Both the position numbers and the translations under genes were made by a program. Positions 1 to 5,776 of a stretch of DNA of 5,776 nt are shown piece by piece. The notes beneath the pieces are model-generated. The model was not told the origin of the DNA, searched no databases, and saw only the letters and a list, made by a program, of their open reading frames with translations. The stretch lies in NCBI GenBank assembly GCA_033764445.1, contig JANRIZ010000050.1, forward strand, positions 1-5,776. Reading direction: 5' to 3'. This DNA comes from JANRIZ01 sp033764445 (GTDB lineage: Bacteria > Verrucomicrobiota > Verrucomicrobiia > JAWXBN01). The stretch's first letter is position 1. Every line of letters starts with the position of its first letter.

Positions 1-555
1 TGGCAGACGTTGGAAAAGGCACTGGTGCTGACCCCCTCCTCCTTCGGCTTGCAGCCCTGGAAATTCATCGTCATCACCGATCCGGCCCTCAGGGAAAAAC
101 TCAAACCGGCCTCCTGGAACCAGAGTCAGGTCACGGATTGCTCCCATCACGTCGTTTTTGCCGTCAAAACAGCCCTCCCCCCCTCGGAAGTCGACCGCTA
201 CATCGAGAGCATTGCCACCACGCGCCAGCAGCCTGCGGACTCCCCCTCCCTGGCCGGACTCAAAAAAATGCTCACGGGCTTCCTTGAAACCCCGGGTTTT
301 TCCGTGACGGAATGGGCCACCCGCCAGGCCTACATCGCCCTGGGCAATTTCATGACCTCCGCCGCCCTGCTGGGCATTGACGCCTGCCCGATGGAGGGGA
401 TTGATCCGAAAAAATATGACGAGATTCTCGGTCTCCCGGCCCTGGGACTGACCACCGCGGTCGCCTGTCCGGCCGGGTACCGCGCCGCGGGTGACAAGTA
501 CGCCACCCTGGCCAAGGTCCGTTACCCGGCCTCGGAAATCATCGAACACCGCTGA
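1..555 (+). CDS. Nitroreductase family NAD(P)H-dependent oxidoreductase (5'-truncated by window edge)
   Basis: This is the C-terminal ~184 residues of a cytosolic FMN flavoprotein of the NfsB/DrgA-like nitroreductase family, which transfers electrons from NAD(P)H to nitroaromatics, quinones or similar acceptors. The frame is open from base 1 (it begins W-Q-T-L-E-K), so a TTG at 10 is internal and not the start. Visible residues 12-20 carry the family motif P-S-S-x4-Q-P-W, which in E. coli NfsB lies near residues 38-46. About 27 N-terminal residues, including the FMN-phosphate-binding Arg/Ser segment, are therefore missing on the left. Further family marks are the PMEG segment (visible residues 130-133), the GYR motif (159-161) and a C-terminal K-x-R (172-174) matching the FMN-contacting K-S-R of NfsB. 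The family is usually about 200-220 residues, which agrees. The gene ends at TGA 553-555 and converges on htpG. The physiological substrate cannot be inferred, and nothing looks broken. Confidence 0.9.
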   Translation, partial: WQTLEKALVLTPSSFGLQPWKFIVITDPALREKLKPASWNQSQVTDCSHHVVFAVKTALPPSEVDRYIESIATTRQQPADSPSLAGLKKMLTGFLETPGFSVTEWATRQAYIALGNFMTSAALLGIDACPMEGIDPKKYDEILGLPALGLTTAVACPAGYRAAGDKYATLAKVRYPASEIIEHR

Positions 556-571
556 TCCGACGGCCCGGCTC

Positions 572-2443
572 TCAGATTGCCCGGCCCAACACCCGGTTGA
601 GGCGTTTCACAAACCCGGGGGTGTCCTTGAGTTCCACGCCCTCCATCAGAAGGGCCTGGTCCAGCAACAGCACCGCCACGTCGGCGATCTTTTCCTCGTC
701 ATCAAGGTCTTTAAGCCCCGTGACGATGGCATGGTCGGGATTGATTTCCAAAATGGGTTTGACCTCCGGCAGTTCCGCGCCGCGTCCCATCTGCCGCATC
801 ATGGCCTGCATCTGGTAGGTGGGATCGGACTCATCGGTGACAACACAGCTCGGGCTGTCCGAAAGACGCACGGATACCTTCACATCCCGGACGCGGTCGC
901 CAAGGGCCTTTTTGATCTTTTCGGCCACAGGCAGGACTTCCTTTTCCTTCTGCTCATCCTTTGTGTCCTTCAGGTCCGCACCGGCGTCGGAACGGTTGAC
1001 GGCCTTGAGGTCGAGTTCCTTGTACTTGCGAAGCGAGGGAATGACCACCTCGTCAATGTTGTCAGCCATGATCAGAACCTCGATGTCCTTCTTTTTGTAG
1101 GCTTCCAACAGCGGGCTGGCACGGAGCTTGCCCTCATCATCCCCGGTGATGAAATAAATGGCCTTCTGTTCGGCCTGCATCCGTCCCTGGTACTCGGCAA
1201 AACTGGTCCAACCTTCCACCTTGGAGGATTTGAAGCGGACCAGTTCCATCAGCTCCTCCCGATGGCCGAAATCCGAATACAGGCCTTCCTTGAGCGGACG
1301 GTTGTACTGGCCGATGAACTCGCGGTACTCCTCGGGTTTTTCCTTGGCGAGCTTTTCAAATTCACCCAGCAGTTTTTTCACGCTGTCATTTTTGATCTTC
1401 ATCATGACCTTGTTCTGCTGGAGAATCTCGCGGCTGACATTCAGCGGCAGGTCCTCGCTGTCGATGACCCCGCGGATGAATCGCAGCCAGACGGGCAGCA
1501 GCTCCTTGTCGTCATCGGTGATGAATACGCGGCGGACAAACAGCTTCACCCCGGGTTTGTAATCGGCGTACCCCATGTCAAAGGGGGCCTTTTTGGGAAC
1601 ATAAAACAGGGTCGTGTATTCAAGTATCCCCTCGGCCCGGGTATGGGTCCAGAAGAGGGGATCCTCCATGTCATGTGACACGGTCTTGTAGAATTCCTTG
1701 TAGTCCTCATCCTTCAGCTCGTTCTTGGGGCGTTTCCAGAGGGCACTGGCCGAGTTGACCTTTTCGGTGACCGGGGCCTTGGACTTCTCCTGGCCCTTGT
1801 CATCGTACTCGGTCTTTTCGTAGGTCAGAAAAATCGGGAAGGCAATGTGGTTGGAATACTTTTTGATCAGGTCCTCAATCGCCCAACGGGAGGCGTATTC
1901 GGCCCCCTCCTCGTTGAGATGCAGGACAATGGTCGATCCCTGTTCGGCACGGACCGCCTCTGTGATTTCAAATTCCCCCTTGCCCGTGCTGGTCCACTTC
2001 CACGCCTTGTCCTCTCCGGCCTTGCGCGAGGTCACCTCGATCAGTGACGCCACCATGAACGCGGAGTAAAACCCAACGCCAAACTGACCGATCAGGTTCG
2101 AATCCTTCCTGCCGTCCCCGGAAAGCCCGGCCAGAAAGGTCTTGGTGCCGGACCGGGCAATGGTGCCCAGATGCTCGACCAGGTCGGCCTCGTTCATGCC
2201 GATGCCGTTGTCGGAAATGGTCAGGGTCTTGGGCTCCTTGTCATTGAATTCAATCTTGATCGCGGGATCAAAACTCAGGGTCTTGAACCGGTCATCGGTC
2301 AGGGTCAGATACTTGAGTTTGTCGAGTGCGTCCGACGCATTGGACACCAGCTCGCGCATGAAGATTTCCTTGTGCGAATACAGACTGTGAATGATCAGAT
2401 GAAGCAGCTGGTTGACCTCGGTCTGGAATTGATGTTTGCTCAT
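572..2443 (-). CDS. htpG: Molecular chaperone HtpG (bacterial Hsp90)
   Basis: This encodes a 623-residue ATP-dependent homodimeric cytosolic chaperone that remodels and stabilises client proteins, often with the DnaK system. The length matches E. coli HtpG (624). The N-terminal GHKL ATPase domain (about 1-215) shows the N-box with catalytic Glu31 and Asn35 (E-L-V-S-N-A-S-D), the Mg/nucleotide motif D-N-G-I-G-M (78-83), the lid region beginning L-G-T-I-A-R-S-G-T (92-100), and the glycine motif G-Q-F-G-V-G-F (119-125). The middle domain carries the catalytic arginine, Arg338, in L-N-V-S-R-E-I-L. The C-terminal dimerisation domain (about 505-623) includes the conserved N-P-D-H segment. There is no long charged linker and no MEEVD tail, as expected for bacteria. 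The ATG at 2443-2441 is preceded by GAGGAGGA with 7 nt spacing, and the protein starts at the family position. It is transcribed alone, divergent from livH and convergent with the nitroreductase gene. No CIRCE element or convincing sigma32 promoter is visible upstream. Confidence 0.98.
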   Translation of the reverse strand: MSKHQFQTEVNQLLHLIIHSLYSHKEIFMRELVSNASDALDKLKYLTLTDDRFKTLSFDPAIKIEFNDKEPKTLTISDNGIGMNEADLVEHLGTIARSGTKTFLAGLSGDGRKDSNLIGQFGVGFYSAFMVASLIEVTSRKAGEDKAWKWTSTGKGEFEITEAVRAEQGSTIVLHLNEEGAEYASRWAIEDLIKKYSNHIAFPIFLTYEKTEYDDKGQEKSKAPVTEKVNSASALWKRPKNELKDEDYKEFYKTVSHDMEDPLFWTHTRAEGILEYTTLFYVPKKAPFDMGYADYKPGVKLFVRRVFITDDDKELLPVWLRFIRGVIDSEDLPLNVSREILQQNKVMMKIKNDSVKKLLGEFEKLAKEKPEEYREFIGQYNRPLKEGLYSDFGHREELMELVRFKSSKVEGWTSFAEYQGRMQAEQKAIYFITGDDEGKLRASPLLEAYKKKDIEVLIMADNIDEVVIPSLRKYKELDLKAVNRSDAGADLKDTKDEQKEKEVLPVAEKIKKALGDRVRDVKVSVRLSDSPSCVVTDESDPTYQMQAMMRQMGRGAELPEVKPILEINPDHAIVTGLKDLDDEEKIADVAVLLLDQALLMEGVELKDTPGFVKRLNRVLGRAI

Positions 2444-2445
2444 GG

Positions 2446-2479
2446 GATTGTCCTCCTCGATTGGGATTGGTTTTGATTG
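2446..2479 (-). repeat. Four CAATC repeats in the htpG leader
   Basis: The minus-strand pentamer CAATC (GATTG on plus) occurs at 2446-2450, 2459-2463, 2465-2469 and 2475-2479, four copies in 34 bp. Two copies are a perfect tandem of the hexamer CCAATC (plus GATTGG at 2459-2464 and 2465-2470). They flank the Shine-Dalgarno site. A fifth GATTG lies at 2591-2595, partly inside the candidate liv -35 box. The repeats are plainly present; any function as a protein or RNA binding site is inference. Confidence 0.5.
2451..2458 (-). promoter_or_regulatory. Shine-Dalgarno site of htpG
   Basis: Read on the minus strand this is GAGGAGGA, a near-perfect anti-16S match, 7 nt before the ATG at 2443-2441. 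It fixes the htpG start and predicts strong translation. It stands out because livH, on the other side of the same intergenic region, has no such site. Confidence 0.85.
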
Positions 2480-2513
2480 AAGATTCCGTCCTCAGATGGA
2501 ACTGGGAAAAATG

Positions 2514-2541
2514 TATATAAACCCTCCTCATCCGGCGGCAA
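2514..2541 (-). promoter_or_regulatory. Candidate sigma70-like promoter of htpG
   Basis: On the minus strand TTGCCG (2541-2536, 4 of 6 matches to TTGACA) is followed after 16 bp by TATATA (2519-2514, 4 of 6 to TATAAT). The -10 lies in the most AT-rich patch of the intergenic region. Transcription would begin near 2507, giving a leader of about 64 nt that ends in the strong ribosome binding site. The match to a heat-shock sigma32 consensus is poor, so heat induction, if present, would have to come from elsewhere. This rests on pattern matching only. Confidence 0.4.
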
Positions 2542-2559
2542 GCGGGAAACGCCTCCGCC
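2534..2559. repeat. Imperfect GC-rich inverted repeat over the htpG -35 region
   Basis: GGCGG (2534-2538) pairs with CCGCC (2555-2559). Inside it GCG (2542-2544) pairs with CGC (2550-2552) around a five-base GGAAA loop, with an asymmetric internal loop between the two stems. It overlaps the proposed htpG -35 element (2536-2541), so it could be an operator. It has no T-tract, so it does not look like a terminator. Short GC palindromes arise easily at this base composition, hence the low confidence in function. Confidence 0.3.
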
Positions 2560-2592
2560 CCGTCCTTGCCCCGAACCGGCCTGAGGACCGGA

Positions 2593-2619
2593 TTGACTCC
2601 CGGTTTTTCTCTCTTTAAC
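2593..2619 (+). promoter_or_regulatory. Candidate promoter of the liv operon
   Basis: TTGACT (2593-2598, 5 of 6 to the -35 consensus) is followed after 15 bp by TTTAAC (2614-2619, 4 of 6 to the -10). The spacing is shorter than the usual 16-18 bp. With 17 bp spacing the hexamer is TAACGT, a weaker match. Transcription would start only about 17 nt before the livH ATG at 2643, giving a very short leader. The -35 is convincing and the -10 is not, so the real promoter could lie elsewhere in 2444-2642 or use an activator. Confidence 0.25.
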
Positions 2620-2642
2620 GTACACGGCGCATCGCACCATCC

Positions 2643-3554
2643 ATGGAATTTCTCCAACAAATCCTAAACGGACTTTCAATCGGCAGCATCTACGCCCTGA
2701 TCGCCCTGGGCTACACGATGGTGTACGGGGTCCTGCGCCTGATCAATTTCGCCCACGGAGACGTGTACATGATCGGGGCCATGACCGGGTTCTACACCGC
2801 CACGGCCATCATGAAATACCAGCTTCCGCTGCCGGTGTTCCTGACGACCCTGCTGGCGGCCCTGGTCGTCTGCGGCCTGCTCGGGGCCCTGATCGAACGG
2901 GTCGCCTACCGTCCCCTCCGCAACCACCCCAAAATCACGCTTCTGATCACCGCCATCGGCGTCTCCCTGTTCTTGGAATATGGCGGACAGGCCCTGTTCG
3001 GACCCGACCCGAAAAACTTTCCGCAAATTGTTCCCGACCGGGACATGATCCCAGCCTCCTCGTTGTCGCTGACACTCATCGACACGACCATTTTTGCCCT
3101 CACCCTGGTCCTGCTGGGGATTCTCTTCTGGATCGTCCACCACACCAGCCTCGGACGGGCCATGCGGGCGGTTTCGGAAAATCCGCGGAATGCGGCACTG
3201 ATGGGGGTCAATGTCAACCGGATCATTTCCCTGACCTTTGTCATGGGCTCTGTCCTCGCAGGGGCGGCGGGGGTGATGGTGGGCATCAGCCGCCCGAAGA
3301 TCGAACCGCTCATGGGCATTTTGCCCGGGATCAAGGCCTTTGCCGCGGCTGTCCTGGGCGGCATCGGCAACCTGCCCGGCGCGGTCGTGGGGGGCCTGAT
3401 CATCGGCCTGCTCGAAACCTTCATCTCCGCAGTCAATATCGGGGGGAAAAGCCTGAGCAGTTACCGGGATGCGGTCGCCTTTGCCATCCTCATCCTCATT
3501 CTGCTGGTCAAACCCACGGGGCTTTTTGGCAAGTCCACCATCGAAAAGGTATGA
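2643..3554 (+). CDS. livH: Branched-chain amino acid ABC transporter permease LivH
   Basis: This 303-residue inner-membrane protein is one of the two channel-forming subunits of a HAAT-type importer for leucine, isoleucine, valine or related substrates. It is a hydrophobic multi-helix protein of the usual LivH length. The N-terminal segment N-G-L-S-I-G-S-I-Y-A-L-I-A-L-G-Y (9-24) and the following I-N-F-A-H-G-D (34-40) are LivH hallmarks. The cytoplasmic coupling loop that docks on the ATPase is at about 171-199 (G-R-A-M-R-A-V-S-E-N-P onward). The glycine-rich V-L-G-G-I-G-N-L-P-G-A segment lies at 237-247. The start is firm: the frame is closed by TAA at 2616-2618, no other start codon lies between it and the ATG at 2643, and the next in-frame ATG falls in the first membrane helix. 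There is no Shine-Dalgarno before this ATG, which is odd for the first gene of an operon. The stop overlaps the livM start by 4 bases. UrtB (urea) or amide transport permeases are related alternatives; the short N-terminus favours LivH. Confidence 0.95.
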   Translation: MEFLQQILNGLSIGSIYALIALGYTMVYGVLRLINFAHGDVYMIGAMTGFYTATAIMKYQLPLPVFLTTLLAALVVCGLLGALIERVAYRPLRNHPKITLLITAIGVSLFLEYGGQALFGPDPKNFPQIVPDRDMIPASSLSLTLIDTTIFALTLVLLGILFWIVHHTSLGRAMRAVSENPRNAALMGVNVNRIISLTFVMGSVLAGAAGVMVGISRPKIEPLMGILPGIKAFAAAVLGGIGNLPGAVVGGLIIGLLETFISAVNIGGKSLSSYRDAVAFAILILILLVKPTGLFGKSTIEKV

Positions 3555-4588
3555 AGTCCTTCCTCGTTCAAACCGCCCTTTTCTTGGGGGTCTCGCTCTT
3601 GTTTCTCCTTCTTTCCCCGGTCCTGAAAGAGGGCATCAATCCCTATCTGTTTCAGATTCTCATGGTCATGGGCATCAATATCACCCTGGCCATCAGTCTG
3701 ACCCTCATCAACGGCATCACCGGCCAGTTCTCCATCGGTCATGCCGGGTTCATGGCTCTGGGAGCCTACGGCGCGGGCGGGTTTTCAGTCTTTTTAGGAC
3801 CCAAACTGGCGGCTTTGGGACTGCCGCCCCTGGTGTCACAAAACCTGTGGCTGGTGGTCTCAATCCTTTTCGGTGGAGGGCTGGCGGCGCTGGCGGGTCT
3901 GATCATTGGCATGCCCACACTCCGCCTGCGCGGGGATTACCTGGCCATCGCCACCCTGGGATTCGGGGAAATCATCCGCGTGGTCATCACCAATCTCGAC
4001 TTTGTCGGCGGGGCACGGGGATTGATCGGCATCCCGACGACAACCAACTTTTTCTGGGTCTATTTTGTCTGTCTGCTCTGCGGCATCCTGGTCTATCGCC
4101 TCAGCCACACCCCCCGCGGTCTGGCTCTGAGCGCCGTCCGCGAGGATGAGATCGCCGCGACCTCCATCGGCATCAATACGACCCGCTACAAGGTGGCCGC
4201 CTTCATCACCGGCGCCTTTTTCGCCGGGGTGGCCGGGGGTCTGTTCGCCCATTTCTTCGGCTATATCAACCCACAATCCTTCACCTTCGTGAAATCCTTC
4301 GAGCTTGTGGTCATGATCGTCCTCGGCGGTCTGGGCAGCATCACCGGGGCCGTGGTCGGCGCGGTGTTGCTGACGCTGCTTCCGGAGTTTCTCCGCGCCC
4401 CCCAGGCCTTCATCCCGCTGCCTCTCCCCGAATTCCTGACCGGTTTTCTGGGGCAGGTCAGCCAGTACCGTCTGCTCATCTACTCCCTGCTGCTGATTGT
4501 CCTCATGCTCACCCGCCCCCAGGGCATCTTCGGACGACGGGAATTTTCCCTGGCCCGCTTTCTGGGCAGAAAAGGGACCGAACCATGA
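3551..4588 (+). CDS. livM: Branched-chain amino acid ABC transporter permease LivM
   Basis: This 345-residue inner-membrane protein is the second permease subunit and would pair with LivH to form the translocation pore. An N-terminal hydrophobic helix (about 4-24) is followed by the family segment N-G-I-T-G-Q-F-S-I-G-H-A-G-F (54-67) and by G-D-Y-L-A-I-A-T-L-G-F-G-E (128-140), both characteristic of LivM. The ATPase-coupling loop is at about 189-218, containing A-V-R-E-D-E-I-A-A (195-203). A second glycine-rich segment, V-L-G-G-L-G-S-I-T-G-A (257-267), is followed by a final helix and R-P-Q-G-I-F-G (322-328), the usual C-terminal end. The length is within the common 300-360 range and shorter than E. 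coli LivM, which has an N-terminal extension. ATG 3551 overlaps the livH stop (ATGA) and has a purine-rich AAAAGG directly upstream. The stop overlaps livG in the same way. Confidence 0.96.
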   Translation: MKSFLVQTALFLGVSLLFLLLSPVLKEGINPYLFQILMVMGINITLAISLTLINGITGQFSIGHAGFMALGAYGAGGFSVFLGPKLAALGLPPLVSQNLWLVVSILFGGGLAALAGLIIGMPTLRLRGDYLAIATLGFGEIIRVVITNLDFVGGARGLIGIPTTTNFFWVYFVCLLCGILVYRLSHTPRGLALSAVREDEIAATSIGINTTRYKVAAFITGAFFAGVAGGLFAHFFGYINPQSFTFVKSFELVVMIVLGGLGSITGAVVGAVLLTLLPEFLRAPQAFIPLPLPEFLTGFLGQVSQYRLLIYSLLLIVLMLTRPQGIFGRREFSLARFLGRKGTEP

Positions 4589-5361
4589 ATGCCCCACCCC
4601 TTTTGCAGGTGCACCAATGCACGATCCGCTTTGGCGGGGTGACTGCCCTCAATGCCCTGGACCTTCAGATTCACCCGGGCCAGCTCTTTGGGCTGATCGG
4701 TCCCAACGGCGCGGGCAAAACCACGGCCTTCAACCTGATCACCGGCCTGTATCATCCGAGCGCGGGGGAGATTGTCTTTGACGGAACCAACCTGCGCTCC
4801 TGCCACCGCCACCGGATCAACCATCTGGGCATCGCCCGCACCTTCCAAAACATCCGTCTCTTCAAGGCGATGTCCGTCCTCGAAAATGTCATGGTGGCCA
4901 TGCACCGCCACACCCAGCGCAATTTTCTCCCCGCCCTGCTGGGTCTGCCCTCGGCGGAGGCCAACAGGCGGACCGTTGAAAACCTGGCCCTTCAGTGGCT
5001 CTCGGATTTCGGCCTCGCAGAGGTCCGCCACGAGGAGGCGGGGTCACTGGCCTACGGGAAACAGCGGCGCCTGGAAATTGTCCGCGCCCTTGCAACGGGT
5101 CCCAAACTGCTCCTGCTGGATGAACCGGCCGCCGGGATGAACCCGCAGGAAAAAACCGCCCTCAAGGAGCTGATCCGTCAGATCAAAAAACAATACGGCC
5201 TGACCATCCTGATCATCGAACACGACATGAATGTCATGATGGAACTGTGCGAGCGGATCGCCGTGCTCGATTACGGCGTCAAAATCGCCGAGGGCACCCC
5301 GGAATCCGTCCGTCAGGATCAAAAGGTCATCAAAGCCTATCTGGGGGAACCGGCGCAATGA
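4585..5361 (+). CDS. livG: Branched-chain amino acid ABC transporter ATP-binding protein LivG
   Basis: This 258-residue cytoplasmic ATPase is one of the two nucleotide-binding subunits that power LivHM. All ABC motifs are present: Walker A G-P-N-G-A-G-K-T (39-46, Lys45), Q-loop Gln88 in R-T-F-Q-N-I-R-L-F, signature L-A-Y-G-K-Q (155-160), Walker B L-L-L-L-D-E (175-180, catalytic Glu180) and the H-loop His213 in I-I-E-H-D-M. The F-Q-N-I-R-L-F and P-A-A-G-M-N-P segments, and the C-terminal A-Y-L-G-E, are typical of LivG and separate it from LivF. The signature has Ala where canonical ABC proteins have Ser, but A-Y-G variants are common in this family, so I expect an active enzyme. ATG 4585 overlaps the livM stop and follows AAAGGG (4571-4576) with 8 nt spacing. 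The stop overlaps the livF start by 4 bases. Confidence 0.97.
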   Translation: MNAPPLLQVHQCTIRFGGVTALNALDLQIHPGQLFGLIGPNGAGKTTAFNLITGLYHPSAGEIVFDGTNLRSCHRHRINHLGIARTFQNIRLFKAMSVLENVMVAMHRHTQRNFLPALLGLPSAEANRRTVENLALQWLSDFGLAEVRHEEAGSLAYGKQRRLEIVRALATGPKLLLLDEPAAGMNPQEKTALKELIRQIKKQYGLTILIIEHDMNVMMELCERIAVLDYGVKIAEGTPESVRQDQKVIKAYLGEPAQ

Positions 5362-5776
5362 TGCTCGAAGTCCGTGACCTGAATGTCTCCTACGGGCCCG
5401 TCCAGGTCCTGCACAACATTTCCCTGCATGTGAATGCCGGGGAGATTGTCACTCTCATCGGCTGCAACGGCGCGGGCAAGTCCACTCTCCTGCGGACCAT
5501 CTCGGGCCTGATCTCCCCCACTTCGGGCCGGATTCTCTTCCGCGGCAATCACCCGCTCCACAACGCCCCGCCGCACCTGATCGTCCGGGAGGGGATCGCC
5601 CATGTGCCTGAGGGGCGGGGCATTTTCGGGGAGATGACCGTCCTGGAAAATCTCCAGATGGGGGCCTACCTCCGCCAGAGGTCCCAGGAACTCGTGGAGG
5701 ACTACGACCACGTCTACAAACTCTTCCCCATTTTGCACCAGCGCCGCAGCCAGAAAGCGGGCACCCTCAGCGGCGG
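5358..5776 (+). CDS. livF: Branched-chain amino acid ABC transporter ATP-binding protein LivF (3'-truncated by window edge)
   Basis: This is the N-terminal 139 residues of the second ATPase of the LivHMGF importer. The family is about 230-240 residues, so roughly 40% is missing. The visible part has Walker A G-C-N-G-A-G-K-S (35-42, Lys41) followed by T-L-L, then the LivF hallmark V-P-E-G-R (Glu in place of the usual Q-loop glutamine) and M-T-V-L-E-N-L. The sequence ends inside the L-S-G-G signature; Walker B and the H-loop lie beyond the edge. Two adjacent ATGs (5358 and 5361) are possible starts. I chose 5358 because it overlaps the livG stop as ATGA, as in the two upstream junctions, and lies 9 nt after a GGGGGA purine run (5343-5348). 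The cysteine in Walker A sits at a variable position and should not affect function. Confidence 0.95.
   Translation, partial: MMLEVRDLNVSYGPVQVLHNISLHVNAGEIVTLIGCNGAGKSTLLRTISGLISPTSGRILFRGNHPLHNAPPHLIVREGIAHVPEGRGIFGEMTVLENLQMGAYLRQRSQELVEDYDHVYKLFPILHQRRSQKAGTLSG

Noticed and set aside
10..12. TTG at 10 as the start of the nitroreductase gene
   Set aside because: The frame is open to base 1 and the residues before it continue the family alignment. A start here would remove the FMN-phosphate-binding N-terminus, so the gene is cut by the window edge.
589..624. Possible hairpin (ACACCC at 589-594 with GGGTGT at 619-624) as a terminator for the nitroreductase transcript
   Set aside because: The loop is long (24 bases), the inner pairing needs bulges, no T-tract follows, and the bases encode the HtpG C-terminus.
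491..1678. A 395-codon open frame on the plus strand antisense to htpG
   Set aside because: It lies wholly opposite the unmistakable htpG reading frame, except for a short overlap with the nitroreductase end. Its product has no recognisable domain. Long antisense frames are expected in GC-rich genes with biased third positions.
2444..2642. CIRCE element or sigma32 heat-shock promoter upstream of htpG
   Set aside because: No TTAGCACTC/GAGTGCTAA inverted repeat is present, and no CTTGAA plus CCCCAT-type pair at proper spacing could be found on the minus strand.
2440..2679. Short minus-strand open frames through the htpG/livH intergenic region (a 79-codon and a 122-codon frame)
   Set aside because: They run into htpG or livH in the wrong frame, lack convincing ribosome binding sites and show no family resemblance. 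The region is better explained as divergent promoters and leader.
3860..4597. A 245-codon open frame on the minus strand antisense to livM
   Set aside because: The predicted protein is low-complexity and rich in G, D, E and Q, the typical mirror of a hydrophobic membrane-protein gene in GC-rich DNA. It is opposite a complete, well-conserved LivM.
5046..5066. LivG signature motif with Ala and Lys (L-A-Y-G-K-Q) in place of the canonical L-S-G-G-Q, as a sign of an inactive ATPase
   Set aside because: LivG-type ATPases commonly have Y-G variants of the signature including Ala at the Ser position, and all other catalytic residues are intact.

Overview
The window is ordinary bacterial chromosome with high GC (around 60% by eye) and a strong G/C bias at third codon positions. 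It holds three blocks: the 3' end of a nitroreductase-family gene (+ strand), a complete htpG (- strand), and the first four genes of a branched-chain amino acid type ABC transporter operon, livH-livM-livG-livF (+ strand). livF runs off the right edge. I see no RNA gene, mobile element, CRISPR array or phage remnant. The taxon cannot be fixed from this much sequence. The genes use clear Shine-Dalgarno sites with standard bacterial codons, and the general look of HtpG and the nitroreductase would fit a Gram-negative, possibly Verrucomicrobiota-like, lineage; that is a low-confidence guess.

Layout. Bases 1-555 encode the C-terminal ~184 residues of an FMN-dependent NAD(P)H oxidoreductase. Its stop faces the htpG stop across only 16 bp (556-571), with no visible intrinsic terminator. 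htpG (572-2443, minus) is full length and has an excellent ribosome binding site. The 199 bp between the htpG start and the livH start (2444-2642) is the only real intergenic region. It must carry both divergent promoters. It contains a plausible sigma70-like htpG promoter, a GC-rich inverted repeat over the htpG -35 element, a run of CAATC repeats in the htpG leader, and a weaker candidate promoter for the liv genes.

The liv operon (2643 to the right edge) encodes two membrane permeases (LivH, LivM) and two ATPases (LivG, LivF). The four genes are joined by three identical 4-base ATGA stop/start overlaps, which suggests tight translational coupling of the subunits. Together they would form the inner-membrane translocator of a hydrophobic amino acid transporter (HAAT family). 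The periplasmic substrate-binding protein (LivJ/LivK type) is not upstream of livH, so it must lie beyond the right edge or elsewhere, and the substrate cannot be settled from this window.

I looked for an undescribed system and found none. All genes belong to well-known families. The points worth a second look are regulatory: the structured htpG/liv intergenic region and the absence of a Shine-Dalgarno at livH.
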